Positions 16,066 through 24,307 of a stretch of DNA of 41,453 bases are shown piece after piece (the first letter of the stretch is position 1; the number at the start of each line of letters is the position of its first letter). Source of the stretch: Candidatus Paralachnospira avium (GTDB taxonomy: Bacteria > Bacillota > Clostridia > Lachnospirales > Lachnospiraceae). The stretch lies in NCBI GenBank assembly GCA_904420245.1, contig CAJFUL010000018.1:1-41453 (forward strand). The letters are read 5' to 3'. The position numbers were made by a program, and so were the translations under genes. The notes beneath the pieces are model-generated. The model saw nothing but the letters and a program-made list of their open reading frames with translations. It ran no database searches and was not told the DNA's origin.

Positions 16066-16839
16066 TTATATGCCTGATTGGTTCTTGGAATAGATGATCC
16101 AGAGTCCCTTTAACAGCAGGCCTTCGTCGTTGATGATCTTATGGCGGCAGTGGGGGATGATGGTCTTTGCCAGGCCGCCTGTGGAGATCACAGTGGGGAC
16201 CTCTCCCAGTTCTTCGGCGAACCGGTCGATCATGCCGTCCAGCATGGAGGCATTTCCCAGGACGATGCCGCTCCTCATGCACTCGATGGTGTTCTTTCCA
16301 ATGGCGTGCCGCGGCGTCTCCAGGCTGATGTTGTGGAGCTGGGCAGCTCTCTGGGCCAGAGACTCCAGGGAGACCCGGACGCCGGGGATGATGGCGCCGC
16401 CGATGTAGTTGTGGTTTTTGTCCACGCAGGTGATGGTGGTGGCAGTCCCCATGTCGATGACCAGGAAGGGAGCCGGATACTCGTGGATGCCGGCCACAGC
16501 CGTCACCACCAGGTCGCTGCCCACGGTGGCGGGGTTGTCCATCAGGATATTGAGACCGGTCTTCAGGCCGGGGCCCACCAAGAGGCAGGATTTCCCGATG
16601 ATCTTCTCCACGGACAGACGCACCGTATTGGAGATATTGGGGACGACGGAGGAGATGATGGCCCCCTCCAGTCCGCGCGGCTGGATGTGGTACAGCTCCA
16701 GGATGTTTTTAAAGGTAATGGCGTATTCCAGAGAAGTCTGGTTTACATTGGTGGAGATGCGCTCCACAAAATAAGTCTTTTTGGCGTCGATGCAGCCAAT
16801 GACGATGTTGGTATTGCCGATGTCGATCGCAAGAATCAT
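16066..16839 (-). CDS. coaX: Type III pantothenate kinase
   Basis: 257 residues. It phosphorylates pantothenate, the first step of CoA synthesis. Family motifs are the phosphate loop DIGNTNIVIG (about 5-14), SSVVPNI, and DMGTATTITCVD with the GGAIIPGV segment that follows, the type III (CoaX) signature. The ATG at 16839 gives the typical MILAIDIGNTN start; an AAAGGA lies about 12 bases upstream, and the longer frame adds unrelated residues. It is transcribed divergently from coaBC, with a 105-bp gap holding its promoter. Confidence 0.95.
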   Translation of the reverse strand: MILAIDIGNTNIVIGCIDAKKTYFVERISTNVNQTSLEYAITFKNILELYHIQPRGLEGAIISSVVPNISNTVRLSVEKIIGKSCLLVGPGLKTGLNILMDNPATVGSDLVVTAVAGIHEYPAPFLVIDMGTATTITCVDKNHNYIGGAIIPGVRVSLESLAQRAAQLHNISLETPRHAIGKNTIECMRSGIVLGNASMLDGMIDRFAEELGEVPTVISTGGLAKTIIPHCRHKIINDEGLLLKGLWIIYSKNQSGI

Positions 16840-16884
16840 GGAGATCAAAGTCCTTTCCGGCGGCCTCGGGGCCGTCATGGAACT

Positions 16885-16913
16885 ACTATAGCATGAATGT
16901 CTAGGCAGCGCAA
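16885..16913 (-). promoter_or_regulatory. Predicted coaX promoter (minus strand)
   Basis: Read on the minus strand: TTGCGC (16913-16908), 17-base spacer, TATAGT (16890-16885), ending about 45 bases before the coaX start. No clear plus-strand promoter for coaBC was found in the same gap. Confidence 0.45.
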
Positions 16914-16944
16914 GCAGCCTTTGGATCTAAAAAGGAGAATGGAT

Positions 16945-18144
16945 ATGCTGCAGGGAAAAACTGTGCTTTTGGCCGTTTCCGGGAGTATCGCCGCGTACAA
17001 GATCCCCAATCTGGCCAGGCTTTTGAAGAAACAGCACGCCACGGTCCACGTGCTGATGACAAAAAACGCCACGAATTTTATCACGCCCATCACGTTTGAG
17101 ACGCTCACCGGCACCAAATGCCTGGTGGACACCTTTGACCGGAATTTTGAGTTTTCCGTGGAGCATGTGGCCCTGGCCAAGCAGGCGGATCTGGTGATGT
17201 TAGCTCCCGCCAGCGCCAATGTCATCGGAAAGATCGCGGGCGGCATCGCCGACGATATGCTGACCACTACCATCATGGCCTGCCCCTGCAAGAAGCTGGT
17301 GGCTCCGGCCATGAATACCAATATGTACAACAATCCCATCGTCCAGGACAATATGGAAAAACTCAGGCGGTTCGGATACGAATTCGTGGAGCCTGTGGTG
17401 GGGATGCTGGCCAACGGGGACACCGGAAACGGAAAGATGGCCGGCGAAGAAGTCCTGTTTTCCTATATCATGAAGGAGCTGGCCTGTGAGAAGGACCTGA
17501 AGGGGAAGAACGTGCTGGTGACGGCGGGACCCACCAGGGAGGCCATTGACCCGGTGCGGTTCATCACCAACCATTCCACCGGGAAGATGGGGTATGCCCT
17601 GGCCAGGATGGCCATGTACCGGGGAGCGGATGTGACTCTGGTGACAGGCCCCGTATCCCTTCCCCGTCCGGATTTTATGGAAGTGGTGGAGGTGGTCTCC
17701 GCCGCGGATATGTTCCGGGAAGTGACCGCCAGGTCGGAGAGCCAGGACATCATCATCAAGGCGGCGGCCGTGGCCGATTACCGTCCGTCCATGGTGAGCG
17801 GGGAAAAGATCAAAAAGAAGGAAGGCCTCCGGGAGATCCCTCTGGAACGGACCGGGGATATCCTGCAGTACCTGGGGGAACATAAGAGAGAGGGCCAGTT
17901 CCTCTGCGGCTTTTCCATGGAGACGGAGGACGTGCTGGCCCATTCCAGGGAAAAGCTGAAGAAAAAGAATCTGGATATGATCGCCGCCAACAGCCTGCGG
18001 GTGGAGGGCGCCGGTTTCGGGACGGATACCAATGTGCTCACCCTGCTGACGGAGGATAAGGAGATCCCGCTTCCCAAGATGTCCAAGGAGCAGGCGGCCA
18101 TGGAGATCCTGGATGAGATCTTAAAGAGGATGAAGAAAGCCTGA
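16945..18144 (+). CDS. coaBC: Bifunctional phosphopantothenoylcysteine decarboxylase / phosphopantothenate-cysteine ligase
   Basis: 399 residues. The CoaC flavoprotein half has VSGSIAAYKIPNL, the catalytic-His region FSVEHVALAKQAD, LAPASANVIGKIAGGIADD and PAMNTNMYNNP. The CoaB half has VTAGPTREAIDPVRFITNHSTGKMG and AAVADYRPSM. Together they convert 4'-phosphopantothenate plus cysteine to 4'-phosphopantetheine. The ATG at 16945 is preferred: AAAGGAG lies eight bases before it, whereas the ATG at 16939 is only two bases from that site and the first in-frame ATG is unsupported. It heads a long same-strand run with cls, prfC, ylmC, nrdR and yqeG. Confidence 0.95.
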   Translation: MLQGKTVLLAVSGSIAAYKIPNLARLLKKQHATVHVLMTKNATNFITPITFETLTGTKCLVDTFDRNFEFSVEHVALAKQADLVMLAPASANVIGKIAGGIADDMLTTTIMACPCKKLVAPAMNTNMYNNPIVQDNMEKLRRFGYEFVEPVVGMLANGDTGNGKMAGEEVLFSYIMKELACEKDLKGKNVLVTAGPTREAIDPVRFITNHSTGKMGYALARMAMYRGADVTLVTGPVSLPRPDFMEVVEVVSAADMFREVTARSESQDIIIKAAAVADYRPSMVSGEKIKKKEGLREIPLERTGDILQYLGEHKREGQFLCGFSMETEDVLAHSREKLKKKNLDMIAANSLRVEGAGFGTDTNVLTLLTEDKEIPLPKMSKEQAAMEILDEILKRMKKA

Positions 18145-18185
18145 GGCCGTTTTCCGGCAGAGCATTACGACAGAAAGGAGCAGTC

Positions 18186-19724
18186 ATGAGACACGTTCTG
18201 AAATTCCTGACAAGCCGTATGGTGTGGGTCGCCATGGTGATCATCCTCCAGGTGGTCTGGATCGTGGCTTCTGTGCTGTTCCTGGGAGGATATTACTGGG
18301 CCATCACGCTGGGCCTGTCCTTTGTGGGCCTGATCCTGGTGATCGATATCGTGCGCCAGCCGGGAAATCCGGCTTATAAGCTGGCGTGGTGCATTTTGAT
18401 CCTCAGCGTGCCCATCGTGGGGGATATCCTCTATCTGCTCTTTGGCCGGGGCAACGCCATCATCGCCCAGAGGCGGCATCACAGGCGGATCGACAGCGAG
18501 TTGTATCCGCTGCTTGAGCAGAAGGAGGGCGTGGCGGAAAAGCTGTGGGAGGAGAGTCCCTCCGCCGCCTGCCAGTTCCGGTATCTGCGGGATACGGCCT
18601 GGTTTCCCACCTGGGAAAACGCGGATACCCGCTATTTTTCCAGCGGCGAGGCGTATTTTGAGGAGCTGTGCCGGGAGCTCAAGACGGCCAGGCATTATAT
18701 TTTTCTGGAATATTTCATCATAGAGCGGGGATATATGTGGGAGACGGTCCTCTCCATCCTGGAGGAAAAGGCGAAAGAGGGCGTGGAAGTGCGGCTTCTC
18801 TATGACGACATCGGGAGCATCTGGCTCCTGCCCCGCAGTTATCCGAAAGAACTGGAGGAAAAGGGGATCCAATGCCGCAGGTTCAATCCCTTCCGGCCGG
18901 TGATCTCCGCCATCTTCAACAACCGGGACCACCGGAAGATGACGGTCATCGACGGGCGGACTGCTTTCTGCGGGGGCCTGAACCTGGCCGATGAATATAT
19001 CAATAAAAAGCAGCGGTTCGGCCACTGGAAGGACGGAGGAGTCCGGATCCGGGGAGACGCGGTCTGGAGCTATACCGTCATGTTCCTGGGAATGTGGAAC
19101 GCCATGGACCACAGCGATTACGACTATGAGGCATACAGGGCCAGGACCGGTCCGGCGCTTTCGGGCCGGACGGGAGGATATACGGCTCCCTACGGGGATT
19201 CGCCGCTGGAGGGAGAGCATGTGGGGGAGAACGTCTATCTGGGGATCATCCACCACGCGAAGCAGTATGTCTACATCTATACCCCGTATCTGATCCTGGA
19301 TTATGAGATGATCATTTCCCTGACGCTGGCGGCCAAGAGCGGCATCGATGTGCGGATCATGACGCCTCATATCCCGGACAAGCGGCTGATCTTCATGCTG
19401 ACCCGTTCCTATTACAGGCAGCTGATCGAGGCGGGAGTCCGGATCTATGAGTATGGATCTGGATTCCTCCATACAAAGGCTTTTGTATCGGACGACACCA
19501 CGGCGGCCATCGGGAGCATCAACCTGGATTTCCGGAGCCTGTATCTCCACTTTGAGTGCGGGAGCCTCCACTACAGGACGGAGGCGGTGGAGGAGTTAAA
19601 GAAGGATTTCCTGGAAACCGTGGAGCGTCATGGGATCCCCATAACTCTGGAATTCTGTAAGAAACGGCCTGTTTACGAGCAGGCGCTGGTGTCCCTCATG
19701 CGCCTGTTCACCCCGTTGTTTTAA
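18186..19724 (+). CDS. cls: Cardiolipin synthase (PLD family)
   Basis: 512 residues. Two N-terminal membrane helices (about 13-55) precede a PLDc_N-type KLAWCILILSVPIVGDILYLLFG block. Two HKD catalytic motifs follow: H249-R-K251 with D256 and GGLNLADEY, and H429-T-K431 with D436 and GSINLDFRS. It joins two phosphatidylglycerol molecules to make cardiolipin at the membrane. Start ATG follows AAAGGAG by five bases. It lies 41 bp after coaBC. Confidence 0.93.
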   Translation: MRHVLKFLTSRMVWVAMVIILQVVWIVASVLFLGGYYWAITLGLSFVGLILVIDIVRQPGNPAYKLAWCILILSVPIVGDILYLLFGRGNAIIAQRRHHRRIDSELYPLLEQKEGVAEKLWEESPSAACQFRYLRDTAWFPTWENADTRYFSSGEAYFEELCRELKTARHYIFLEYFIIERGYMWETVLSILEEKAKEGVEVRLLYDDIGSIWLLPRSYPKELEEKGIQCRRFNPFRPVISAIFNNRDHRKMTVIDGRTAFCGGLNLADEYINKKQRFGHWKDGGVRIRGDAVWSYTVMFLGMWNAMDHSDYDYEAYRARTGPALSGRTGGYTAPYGDSPLEGEHVGENVYLGIIHHAKQYVYIYTPYLILDYEMIISLTLAAKSGIDVRIMTPHIPDKRLIFMLTRSYYRQLIEAGVRIYEYGSGFLHTKAFVSDDTTAAIGSINLDFRSLYLHFECGSLHYRTEAVEELKKDFLETVERHGIPITLEFCKKRPVYEQALVSLMRLFTPLF

Positions 19725-19752
19725 AATACCCATCAATCAGGAGGATATAGAC

Positions 19753-21351
19753 GTGGCAGACAATCAGTTAAGACAAGAGATCGAGAGGAGAAGGACGTTC
19801 GCGATCATTTCCCATCCCGACGCGGGAAAGACTACCCTGACGGAGAAATTCCTGCTCTATGGAGGGGCCATCAATCTGGCCGGATCCGTCAAAGGGCGCA
19901 AGACCGCCAAGCACGCGGTCTCAGATTGGATGGAGATCGAAAAACAGAGGGGGATCTCGGTCACCTCTTCCGTGCTCCAGTTCAATTACGGCGGCTTCTG
20001 CATCAACATTCTGGATACGCCGGGCCATCAGGACTTCTCCGAGGATACTTACAGGACTTTGATGGCGGCAGATTCGGCCGTCATGGTCATAGACGCCAGC
20101 AAGGGCGTGGAGGCCCAGACCATCAAGCTCTTTAAGGTCTGCCTGCTGCGGCAGATCCCCATTTTTACCTTCATCAACAAGATGGACCGGGAGGCAAACG
20201 ATCCCTTCGAGCTGATGGATGAGATCGAATCGGTCCTGGGCATCGCCACCTGCCCGGTCAACTGGCCCATCGGTTCCGGCCGGGAATTCAAGGGAGTCTA
20301 TGAGCGGGACAAAGCGTGCATCACCACCTTTACGGCGGCCATGAACGGGCAGAAGGCCGTGGATACCAAAGAAGTTTCCCTGTCGGATCCCCAGGTGAAC
20401 TGGCTGATCGGAGAGGGACAGCACAGCCAGCTTCTGGAGGATATCGAGCTTTTGGACGGAGCGGGGCAGGAGCTGGATATGGATCTGGTGCGAAAGGGAC
20501 AGCTGACGCCGGTGTTTTTCGGCTCTGCCCTCACCAATTTCGGCGTGGAGACTTTTCTCAAGCATTTCCTGAAGATGACGACGCCGCCGCTTCCCAGAAA
20601 GGCGGATATCGGCGTGATCGATCCCATGACGGAGGACTTTTCCGCCTTTGTCTTCAAGATCCAGGCCAATATGAACAAGGCGCACCGGGACAGGATCGCC
20701 TTCATGCGCATCTGTTCCGGCCGTTTCCAGGCGGGGATGGAAGTGAACCATATCCAGGGAGGACGGAAGGTCAAGCTCTCCCAGCCTCAGCAGATCATGG
20801 CGGATGAGCGGAAGATCGTGGAGGAGGCCTATGCGGGGGACATCATCGGCGTATTTGATCCGGGGATCTTCTCCATCGGCGATACGCTGTCTTCTTCCTC
20901 CACCAAGTTTGCCTTCGAGGGGATCCCCACCTTCGCGCCGGAGCATTTCGCGAGGCTCCGCCAGGTGGACACCATGAAGCGCAAGCAGTTCCTGAAGGGA
21001 GTCAACCAGATCGCCCAGGAAGGCGCCATCCAGATCTTCCAGGAGTACAATACCGGCATGGAGGAGATCATCGTGGGCGTCGTCGGCGTCCTGCAGTTCG
21101 ACGTGCTCCTGTTCCGGCTGAAGAACGAGTACAATGTGGACGTGAAGCTGGATACGCTGCCCTATGAGCATATCCGCTGGATCGCCAACAAGGAAGAGGT
21201 GGATGTGGAGAAGATCCAGGGCACTTCCGATATGAAGCGGGTCAAGGACCTGAAGGGGAATCCTCTGCTCCTGTTTGCCAACAGCTGGAGCGTCGGCATG
21301 GTCCTGGACCGCAATCCCGGTCTTAAGCTGGAGGAATTCAGCAGGAATTAA
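19753..21351 (+). CDS. prfC: Peptide chain release factor 3
   Basis: 532 residues, a translational GTPase that recycles RF1/RF2 after termination. G1 is HPDAGKT (21-27), followed by AGSVKGRKTAKHAVSDWM and EKQRGISVTSSV (switch I), G3 DTPGHQDFSEDTYRTL and G4 NKMDRE. The RF3-specific C-terminal half is intact (QFDVLLFRLKNEY, YEHIRWI). The start is GTG at 19753 after CAGGAGG, giving VADNQLRQEIE. Length is normal. Confidence 0.96.
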   Translation: MADNQLRQEIERRRTFAIISHPDAGKTTLTEKFLLYGGAINLAGSVKGRKTAKHAVSDWMEIEKQRGISVTSSVLQFNYGGFCINILDTPGHQDFSEDTYRTLMAADSAVMVIDASKGVEAQTIKLFKVCLLRQIPIFTFINKMDREANDPFELMDEIESVLGIATCPVNWPIGSGREFKGVYERDKACITTFTAAMNGQKAVDTKEVSLSDPQVNWLIGEGQHSQLLEDIELLDGAGQELDMDLVRKGQLTPVFFGSALTNFGVETFLKHFLKMTTPPLPRKADIGVIDPMTEDFSAFVFKIQANMNKAHRDRIAFMRICSGRFQAGMEVNHIQGGRKVKLSQPQQIMADERKIVEEAYAGDIIGVFDPGIFSIGDTLSSSSTKFAFEGIPTFAPEHFARLRQVDTMKRKQFLKGVNQIAQEGAIQIFQEYNTGMEEIIVGVVGVLQFDVLLFRLKNEYNVDVKLDTLPYEHIRWIANKEEVDVEKIQGTSDMKRVKDLKGNPLLLFANSWSVGMVLDRNPGLKLEEFSRN

Positions 21352-21403
21352 TGGACAGATATGAGGCATAGGATAAAGTAAGACCCTGGCGGGAGGCTTT
21401 GCT

Positions 21404-21661
21404 ATGCGGATGTGCGATCTGAGGATGAAGGAGGTCATCAATATCTGTGACGGGAAGCGGCTGGGTTTTATCACCGATGCGGATTTTGACTGTAAGACAG
21501 GCTGTATCCGGGCCTTTATCATACCTGGTCCCGCCCATATCTGCGGATTCCTGGGGAGAGACAGTGAATATATCATCCCCTTCCGGTGCGTGGAACAGAT
21601 CGGAGAGGATTTTGTGCTGGTCAAGGCAGTGACGGAGGAATGTCTGAATAAATGCAAATAA
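21404..21661 (+). CDS. YlmC/YmxH family sporulation-associated PRC-barrel protein
   Basis: 85 residues. It opens with MRMCDLRMKEVINICDGKRLGFITDADFD and has GFLGRDSEYIIPF, the PRC-barrel core of the YlmC/YmxH family. Members are small cytosolic proteins linked to sporulation in Clostridia and Bacilli, with unproven function. GGGAGG at 21391-21396 supports the ATG at 21404. A weak promoter (TGGACA 21352, 16 bases, TAAAGT 21374) may add separate control. It is followed 36 bp later by nrdR. Confidence 0.85.
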   Translation: MRMCDLRMKEVINICDGKRLGFITDADFDCKTGCIRAFIIPGPAHICGFLGRDSEYIIPFRCVEQIGEDFVLVKAVTEECLNKCK

Positions 21662-21697
21662 GCGCCCAGGCGCATACAGGCAAAGGAGGAACAAAAG

Positions 21698-22159
21698 GTG
21701 AAGTGTCCATTCTGCAACAACGAAAACATCCGGGTCATCGATTCCAGGCCGGCGGAGGACAACAATGCCATCAGGCGCCGCCGCCAGTGCGAGGCCTGCG
21801 GACGCCGTTTCACCACCTATGAAAAGATCGAGACGATCCCGCTCATGGTGGTGAAGAAGGACGAGAGCCGGGAGGCCTACGACAGGTCCAAGATCGAAGC
21901 CGGCGTGCTTTTGGCCTGCCATAAGCGGCCCATTGCCGCCCAGGACATCAGCCGTCTTGTGGATGAGGTGGAAAACGAGCTCTTCAATTCGGAGGAAAAA
22001 GAGATCTCCACCACTGCCATAGGGAATCTGGTCATGGACAAGCTGAAGGATCTGGACGAGGTGGCTTATGTGCGCTTTTCTTCCGTATACCGGGAATTCA
22101 AGGATGTGAATACGTTCCTTAAGGAGCTGGAAAAACTCTACAAAGACAGGAAAAAATAA
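21698..22159 (+). CDS. nrdR: Transcriptional repressor NrdR
   Basis: 153 residues. An N-terminal zinc ribbon (C3, C6, C31, C34) contains VIDSRPAEDNNAIRRRRQC and RRFTTYE, and an ATP-cone domain follows. NrdR senses ATP/dATP and represses ribonucleotide reductase genes. The start is GTG at 21698 (CAAAGGAGGA upstream), which gives the canonical MKCPFC start. No nrd gene is in the window, so its targets lie elsewhere. Confidence 0.96.
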   Translation: MKCPFCNNENIRVIDSRPAEDNNAIRRRRQCEACGRRFTTYEKIETIPLMVVKKDESREAYDRSKIEAGVLLACHKRPIAAQDISRLVDEVENELFNSEEKEISTTAIGNLVMDKLKDLDEVAYVRFSSVYREFKDVNTFLKELEKLYKDRKK

Positions 22160-22160
22160 G

Positions 22161-22664
22161 ATGAGCTTAAAAAAGTTTTACCCCGATCTCTATGTGGATT
22201 CCGCCTATGACATCGACTACCCGGCTCTGTGGGACAGAGGAGTCCGCGGCCTTCTTTTTGACATTGACAATACGCTGGTCCCCCATGGAAAGCCGGAGAC
22301 CGCGGAGGCGGTGGCGCTTTTTTCCCGCCTCCACGCCATGGGGTTTGAGACCTGCCTGATCTCCAATAACCAGGAGCCCAGGGTCTCGCCTTTTGCCAAG
22401 GCCATGGAGACCAGGTATCTCTGCGACGCCCATAAGCCTTCCACAAAGAACTATATCCGGGCCATGGAACAGATGGGGACGGACCGGGAGACTACGGTCT
22501 TCATCGGCGACCAGCTCTTTACGGATATATATGGAGCCAGGCGTAGCGGGATCTATAGCATCCTGGTGAAGCCGATCCATCCGAAGGAGGAGATCCAGAT
22601 CGTCCTCAAGCGGTATCTGGAGAGGATCGTCCTGCATTTCTATAAAAAATCCTTGAAAAAGTAA
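22161..22664 (+). CDS. yqeG: YqeG-family HAD (IIIA) phosphatase
   Basis: 167 residues. HAD motif I is LLFDIDNTLVPHG (D34, D36), motif II SNNQ, motif III around HKPSTKNYIRAM, and motif IV FIGDQLFTDIYGA. This matches the YqeG family; the related mitochondrial enzyme is a phosphatidylglycerophosphate phosphatase, so a role in making phosphatidylglycerol, the substrate of the nearby cls product, is possible but unproven. It starts one base after the nrdR stop; the RBS is weak (AGGAAAAAA), so translation may depend on nrdR. Its stop overlaps the efp promoter. Confidence 0.88.
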   Translation: MSLKKFYPDLYVDSAYDIDYPALWDRGVRGLLFDIDNTLVPHGKPETAEAVALFSRLHAMGFETCLISNNQEPRVSPFAKAMETRYLCDAHKPSTKNYIRAMEQMGTDRETTVFIGDQLFTDIYGARRSGIYSILVKPIHPKEEIQIVLKRYLERIVLHFYKKSLKK

Positions 22665-22681
22665 AGGATATAGTATAGAAT
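22653..22681 (+). promoter_or_regulatory. Sigma-A promoter of efp
   Basis: TTGAAA (22653-22658), 17 bases, TAGAAT (22676-22681). The -35 lies inside the last codons of yqeG. The RBS AAGGAGGAG precedes the efp start. Confidence 0.75.
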
Positions 22682-22723
22682 TAAACAGATAGACAAGTTG
22701 AATCTAAGGAGGAGTATCGAAAG

Positions 22724-23281
22724 ATGGTATCTGCTGGTGATTTTAGGAACGGCATTACGGTAGAAATTGACGGAAATGTATTTCAGATCATTGAATTTCA
22801 GCATGTAAAGCCCGGTAAGGGCGCGGCTTTTGTCAGGACCAAATTAAAGAATATCAAGAACGGCGGCGTGGTGGAGAAGACCTTCCGCCCCACGGAGAAG
22901 TTTGAGAACGCTCACATCGACAGGGCGGATATGCAGTATCTCTACAGCGACGGAGATCTGTACTACTTCATGGATGTGAACACCTACGACCAGATCCCCC
23001 TTGGAAAGGATATGGTGGGCGACGCCCTGAAGTTCGTGAAGGAAAATGAAATGGTCAAGATCTGTTCCCATAAGGGCCAGGTATTCTCCATCGAGCCTCC
23101 TCTGTTCGTGGAGCTGGAGATCACGGAGACCGAGCCCGGATTCAAGGGCGATACGGCCACCGGCGCGACGAAGCCTGCCACCGTGGAGACAGGAGCAGTG
23201 GTCAACGTTCCGCTGTTCGTGGACCAGGGAGATAAGATCAAGATCGACACCAGGACAGGAGAGTATCTGTCCAGAGTATAA
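22724..23281 (+). CDS. efp: Elongation factor P
   Basis: 185 residues, normal EF-P length. It relieves ribosome stalling at polyproline. Domain I has [17 protein letters not shown] with the tip lysine K32, the position modified in other bacteria. Domains II/III end with [37 protein letters not shown], split here by the OB-fold. No epmA/B-type modification gene is nearby. It has its own promoter and a terminator-like hairpin downstream. Confidence 0.96.
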   Translation: MVSAGDFRNGITVEIDGNVFQIIEFQHVKPGKGAAFVRTKLKNIKNGGVVEKTFRPTEKFENAHIDRADMQYLYSDGDLYYFMDVNTYDQIPLGKDMVGDALKFVKENEMVKICSHKGQVFSIEPPLFVELEITETEPGFKGDTATGATKPATVETGAVVNVPLFVDQGDKIKIDTRTGEYLSRV

Positions 23282-23321
23282 GGGTCTGTTCTATAAAAGC
23301 ATATACGCAGTTCCTCGAGGA

Positions 23322-23375
23322 GCTGTCGCATCAGTGATTAGTAAATCAATCATAGGTGCGGCAGCCTCTTCTTTT
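23322..23375 (+). terminator. Probable terminator of efp
   Basis: GCTGTCGCA (23322-23330) pairs with TGCGGCAGC (23357-23365), one G-U. Inside, TGATT/AATCA forms a second stem. The T-rich CTCTTCTTTTA follows. It overlaps a smaller CAGTTCC/GGAGCTG hairpin at 23308-23325. Confidence 0.6.
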
Positions 23376-23502
23376 AGATGATGCAGGACTATTGGATATG
23401 ATCTGCGGCAGCAGATACTCTGCCTGCCCATACCGGTCGGATGCCGCTTATGGATACGGTTTTGCTCCCGGCAGCCGCCGGGATGCCACAGATTAAGAAC
23501 AG
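23376..23502. other. Non-coding stretch with small hairpins
   Basis: No gene is seen on either strand. Perfect short hairpins occur at ATCTGC/GCAGAT (23401-23416) and CCCGGC/GCCGGG (23467-23482). Weak -10-like TATGAT at 23397 has no good -35. Confidence 0.4.
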
Positions 23503-23545
23503 AAAAATACCATCATGGCCGGAAACAGCCGTGATGGTATTTTTT
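23503..23545 (-). terminator. Bidirectional terminator between efp and the cupin gene
   Basis: A 13-bp perfect stem (AAAAATACCATCA at 23503-23515 with TGATGGTATTTTT at 23532-23544) is extended by an inner GGC/GCC pair. It has T tracts on both strands, so it can end transcripts from either convergent side. Confidence 0.85.
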
Positions 23546-23705
23546 GCGAAAAGATTTATGGACCCATTCCCGGCCTTACCGGGCGGGCAAGCCGCTCCAT
23601 CTGCGCTGCGGCCGTGGGAACGGCGCTCCGTAAATGGATCGGAACCGGCGTGACCTGACATGCCGGTTCCTGCCGGGATCCTGTGTTCCTTTTCCTGATG
23701 GGAAT
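23546..23705. other. Structured non-coding DNA with two long imperfect hairpins
   Basis: ATTTATGGA (23554-23562) pairs with TCCGTAAAT (23627-23635). The stem continues inward with CCATTCCC/GGGAACGG and CGGCC/GGCCG, interrupted by small bulges. Directly after it, GGATC+GGAACCGGC (23636-23649) pairs with GCCGGTTCC (23662-23670) and, past a 6-base bulge, GATCC. No protein-coding gene is supported. It is the 3' side of the minus-strand cupin gene and may be part of its transcript. Confidence 0.4.
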
Positions 23706-24158
23706 TTATTCTCCGCAGATCATCTCCGGCAGATCCATCCTGGGAGCTTCCTGGACGGGAGAGATGACCACGGCCTTGAAGGTGCAGCCTTCCGCCACGG
23801 CCACGAAATGGCCCTTTCCGGCGGCGATGTCTAACTGGGTGCCGGCGGGGATGCGGACGATCTGAGCCGAATCCATATCCGGCTTTCCGTCCTTTATGTC
23901 GATGAACAGCATGAGGGCGGTGCCTTCTGTGAAGTAGAACTGCTCCGCATCGGCATGATACTCGATCTTGTCGAAATTGGGAGTATGGTGCCAGCCCTGG
24001 AGCAGACCGGACATGATCTTTCCCGTCTGGAAACCGGTCACCACGGGGAAGGCTGTCCATTCAAAGAAGTCCTCTTTGTAGGCCTCGCAGGTGTCTGTGA
24101 AGGCCACGTTGACGCCTGAGATGGTCACGTCTTTTAGATCCTGGATCTTTACCTGCAT
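23706..24158 (-). CDS. Cupin-fold protein, possibly ureidoglycolate lyase-like
   Basis: 150 residues. A cupin-type metal motif is visible: WHHTPNFDKIEYHADAEQFYF (split at 56-63 and 64-76), with H57/H58, H68 and E72, then GKGHFVAV with H117. The fold resembles small ureidoglycolate lyase (AllA)-type cupins, but similarity is only at the motif level and no allantoin genes are nearby. The substrate is unknown. The ATG at 24158 is chosen because GGAGG lies eight bases upstream; the two earlier in-frame ATGs overlap or touch that site. It converges on efp and diverges from argS. Confidence 0.7.
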   Translation of the reverse strand: MQVKIQDLKDVTISGVNVAFTDTCEAYKEDFFEWTAFPVVTGFQTGKIMSGLLQGWHHTPNFDKIEYHADAEQFYFTEGTALMLFIDIKDGKPDMDSAQIVRIPAGTQLDIAAGKGHFVAVAEGCTFKAVVISPVQEAPRMDLPEMICGE

Positions 24159-24205
24159 ATTCATATCCTCCATTCTTATCTCGGCGAAGTCCCGCCGTTT
24201 TTTTC

Positions 24206-24234
24206 AGTATACCACTCCGGAGGAGGAAAGAAAA
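24206..24234 (-). promoter_or_regulatory. Predicted promoter of the cupin gene (minus strand)
   Basis: Minus-strand TATACT (24211-24206) is a good -10. TTTTCT (24234-24229) is a weak -35 with a 17-base spacer. Confidence 0.4.
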
Positions 24235-24244
24235 GAGAAAAGGG

Positions 24245-24273
24245 TGGATTTTTCCCGGAAACCATATTATAAT
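24245..24273 (+). promoter_or_regulatory. Predicted promoter of argS
   Basis: TATAAT (24268-24273) is perfect. TGGATT (24245-24250) is a weak -35 at 17 bases. The short leader has no T-box. Confidence 0.5.
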
Positions 24274-24307
24274 GAACAGATGGTACGTTGGAAAATCAGG
24301 AGGAATT

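Noticed and set aside
19921-21816. 631-residue open frame on the minus strand opposite prfC and ylmC
   Set aside because: It is a shadow of GC-rich codon use; the plus-strand frame has all the RF3 motifs, and the minus frame is low-complexity (His/Leu/Arg-rich) without recognisable domains.
23389-24060. 223-residue minus-strand frame overlapping the cupin gene
   Set aside because: It crosses a strong bidirectional terminator and is out of frame with the cupin protein, which has an RBS and motif support.
24274-24307. T-box riboswitch before argS
   Set aside because: The leader after the -10 box is only about 30 bases, far too short for a T-box, and no specifier loop or T-box sequence is seen.
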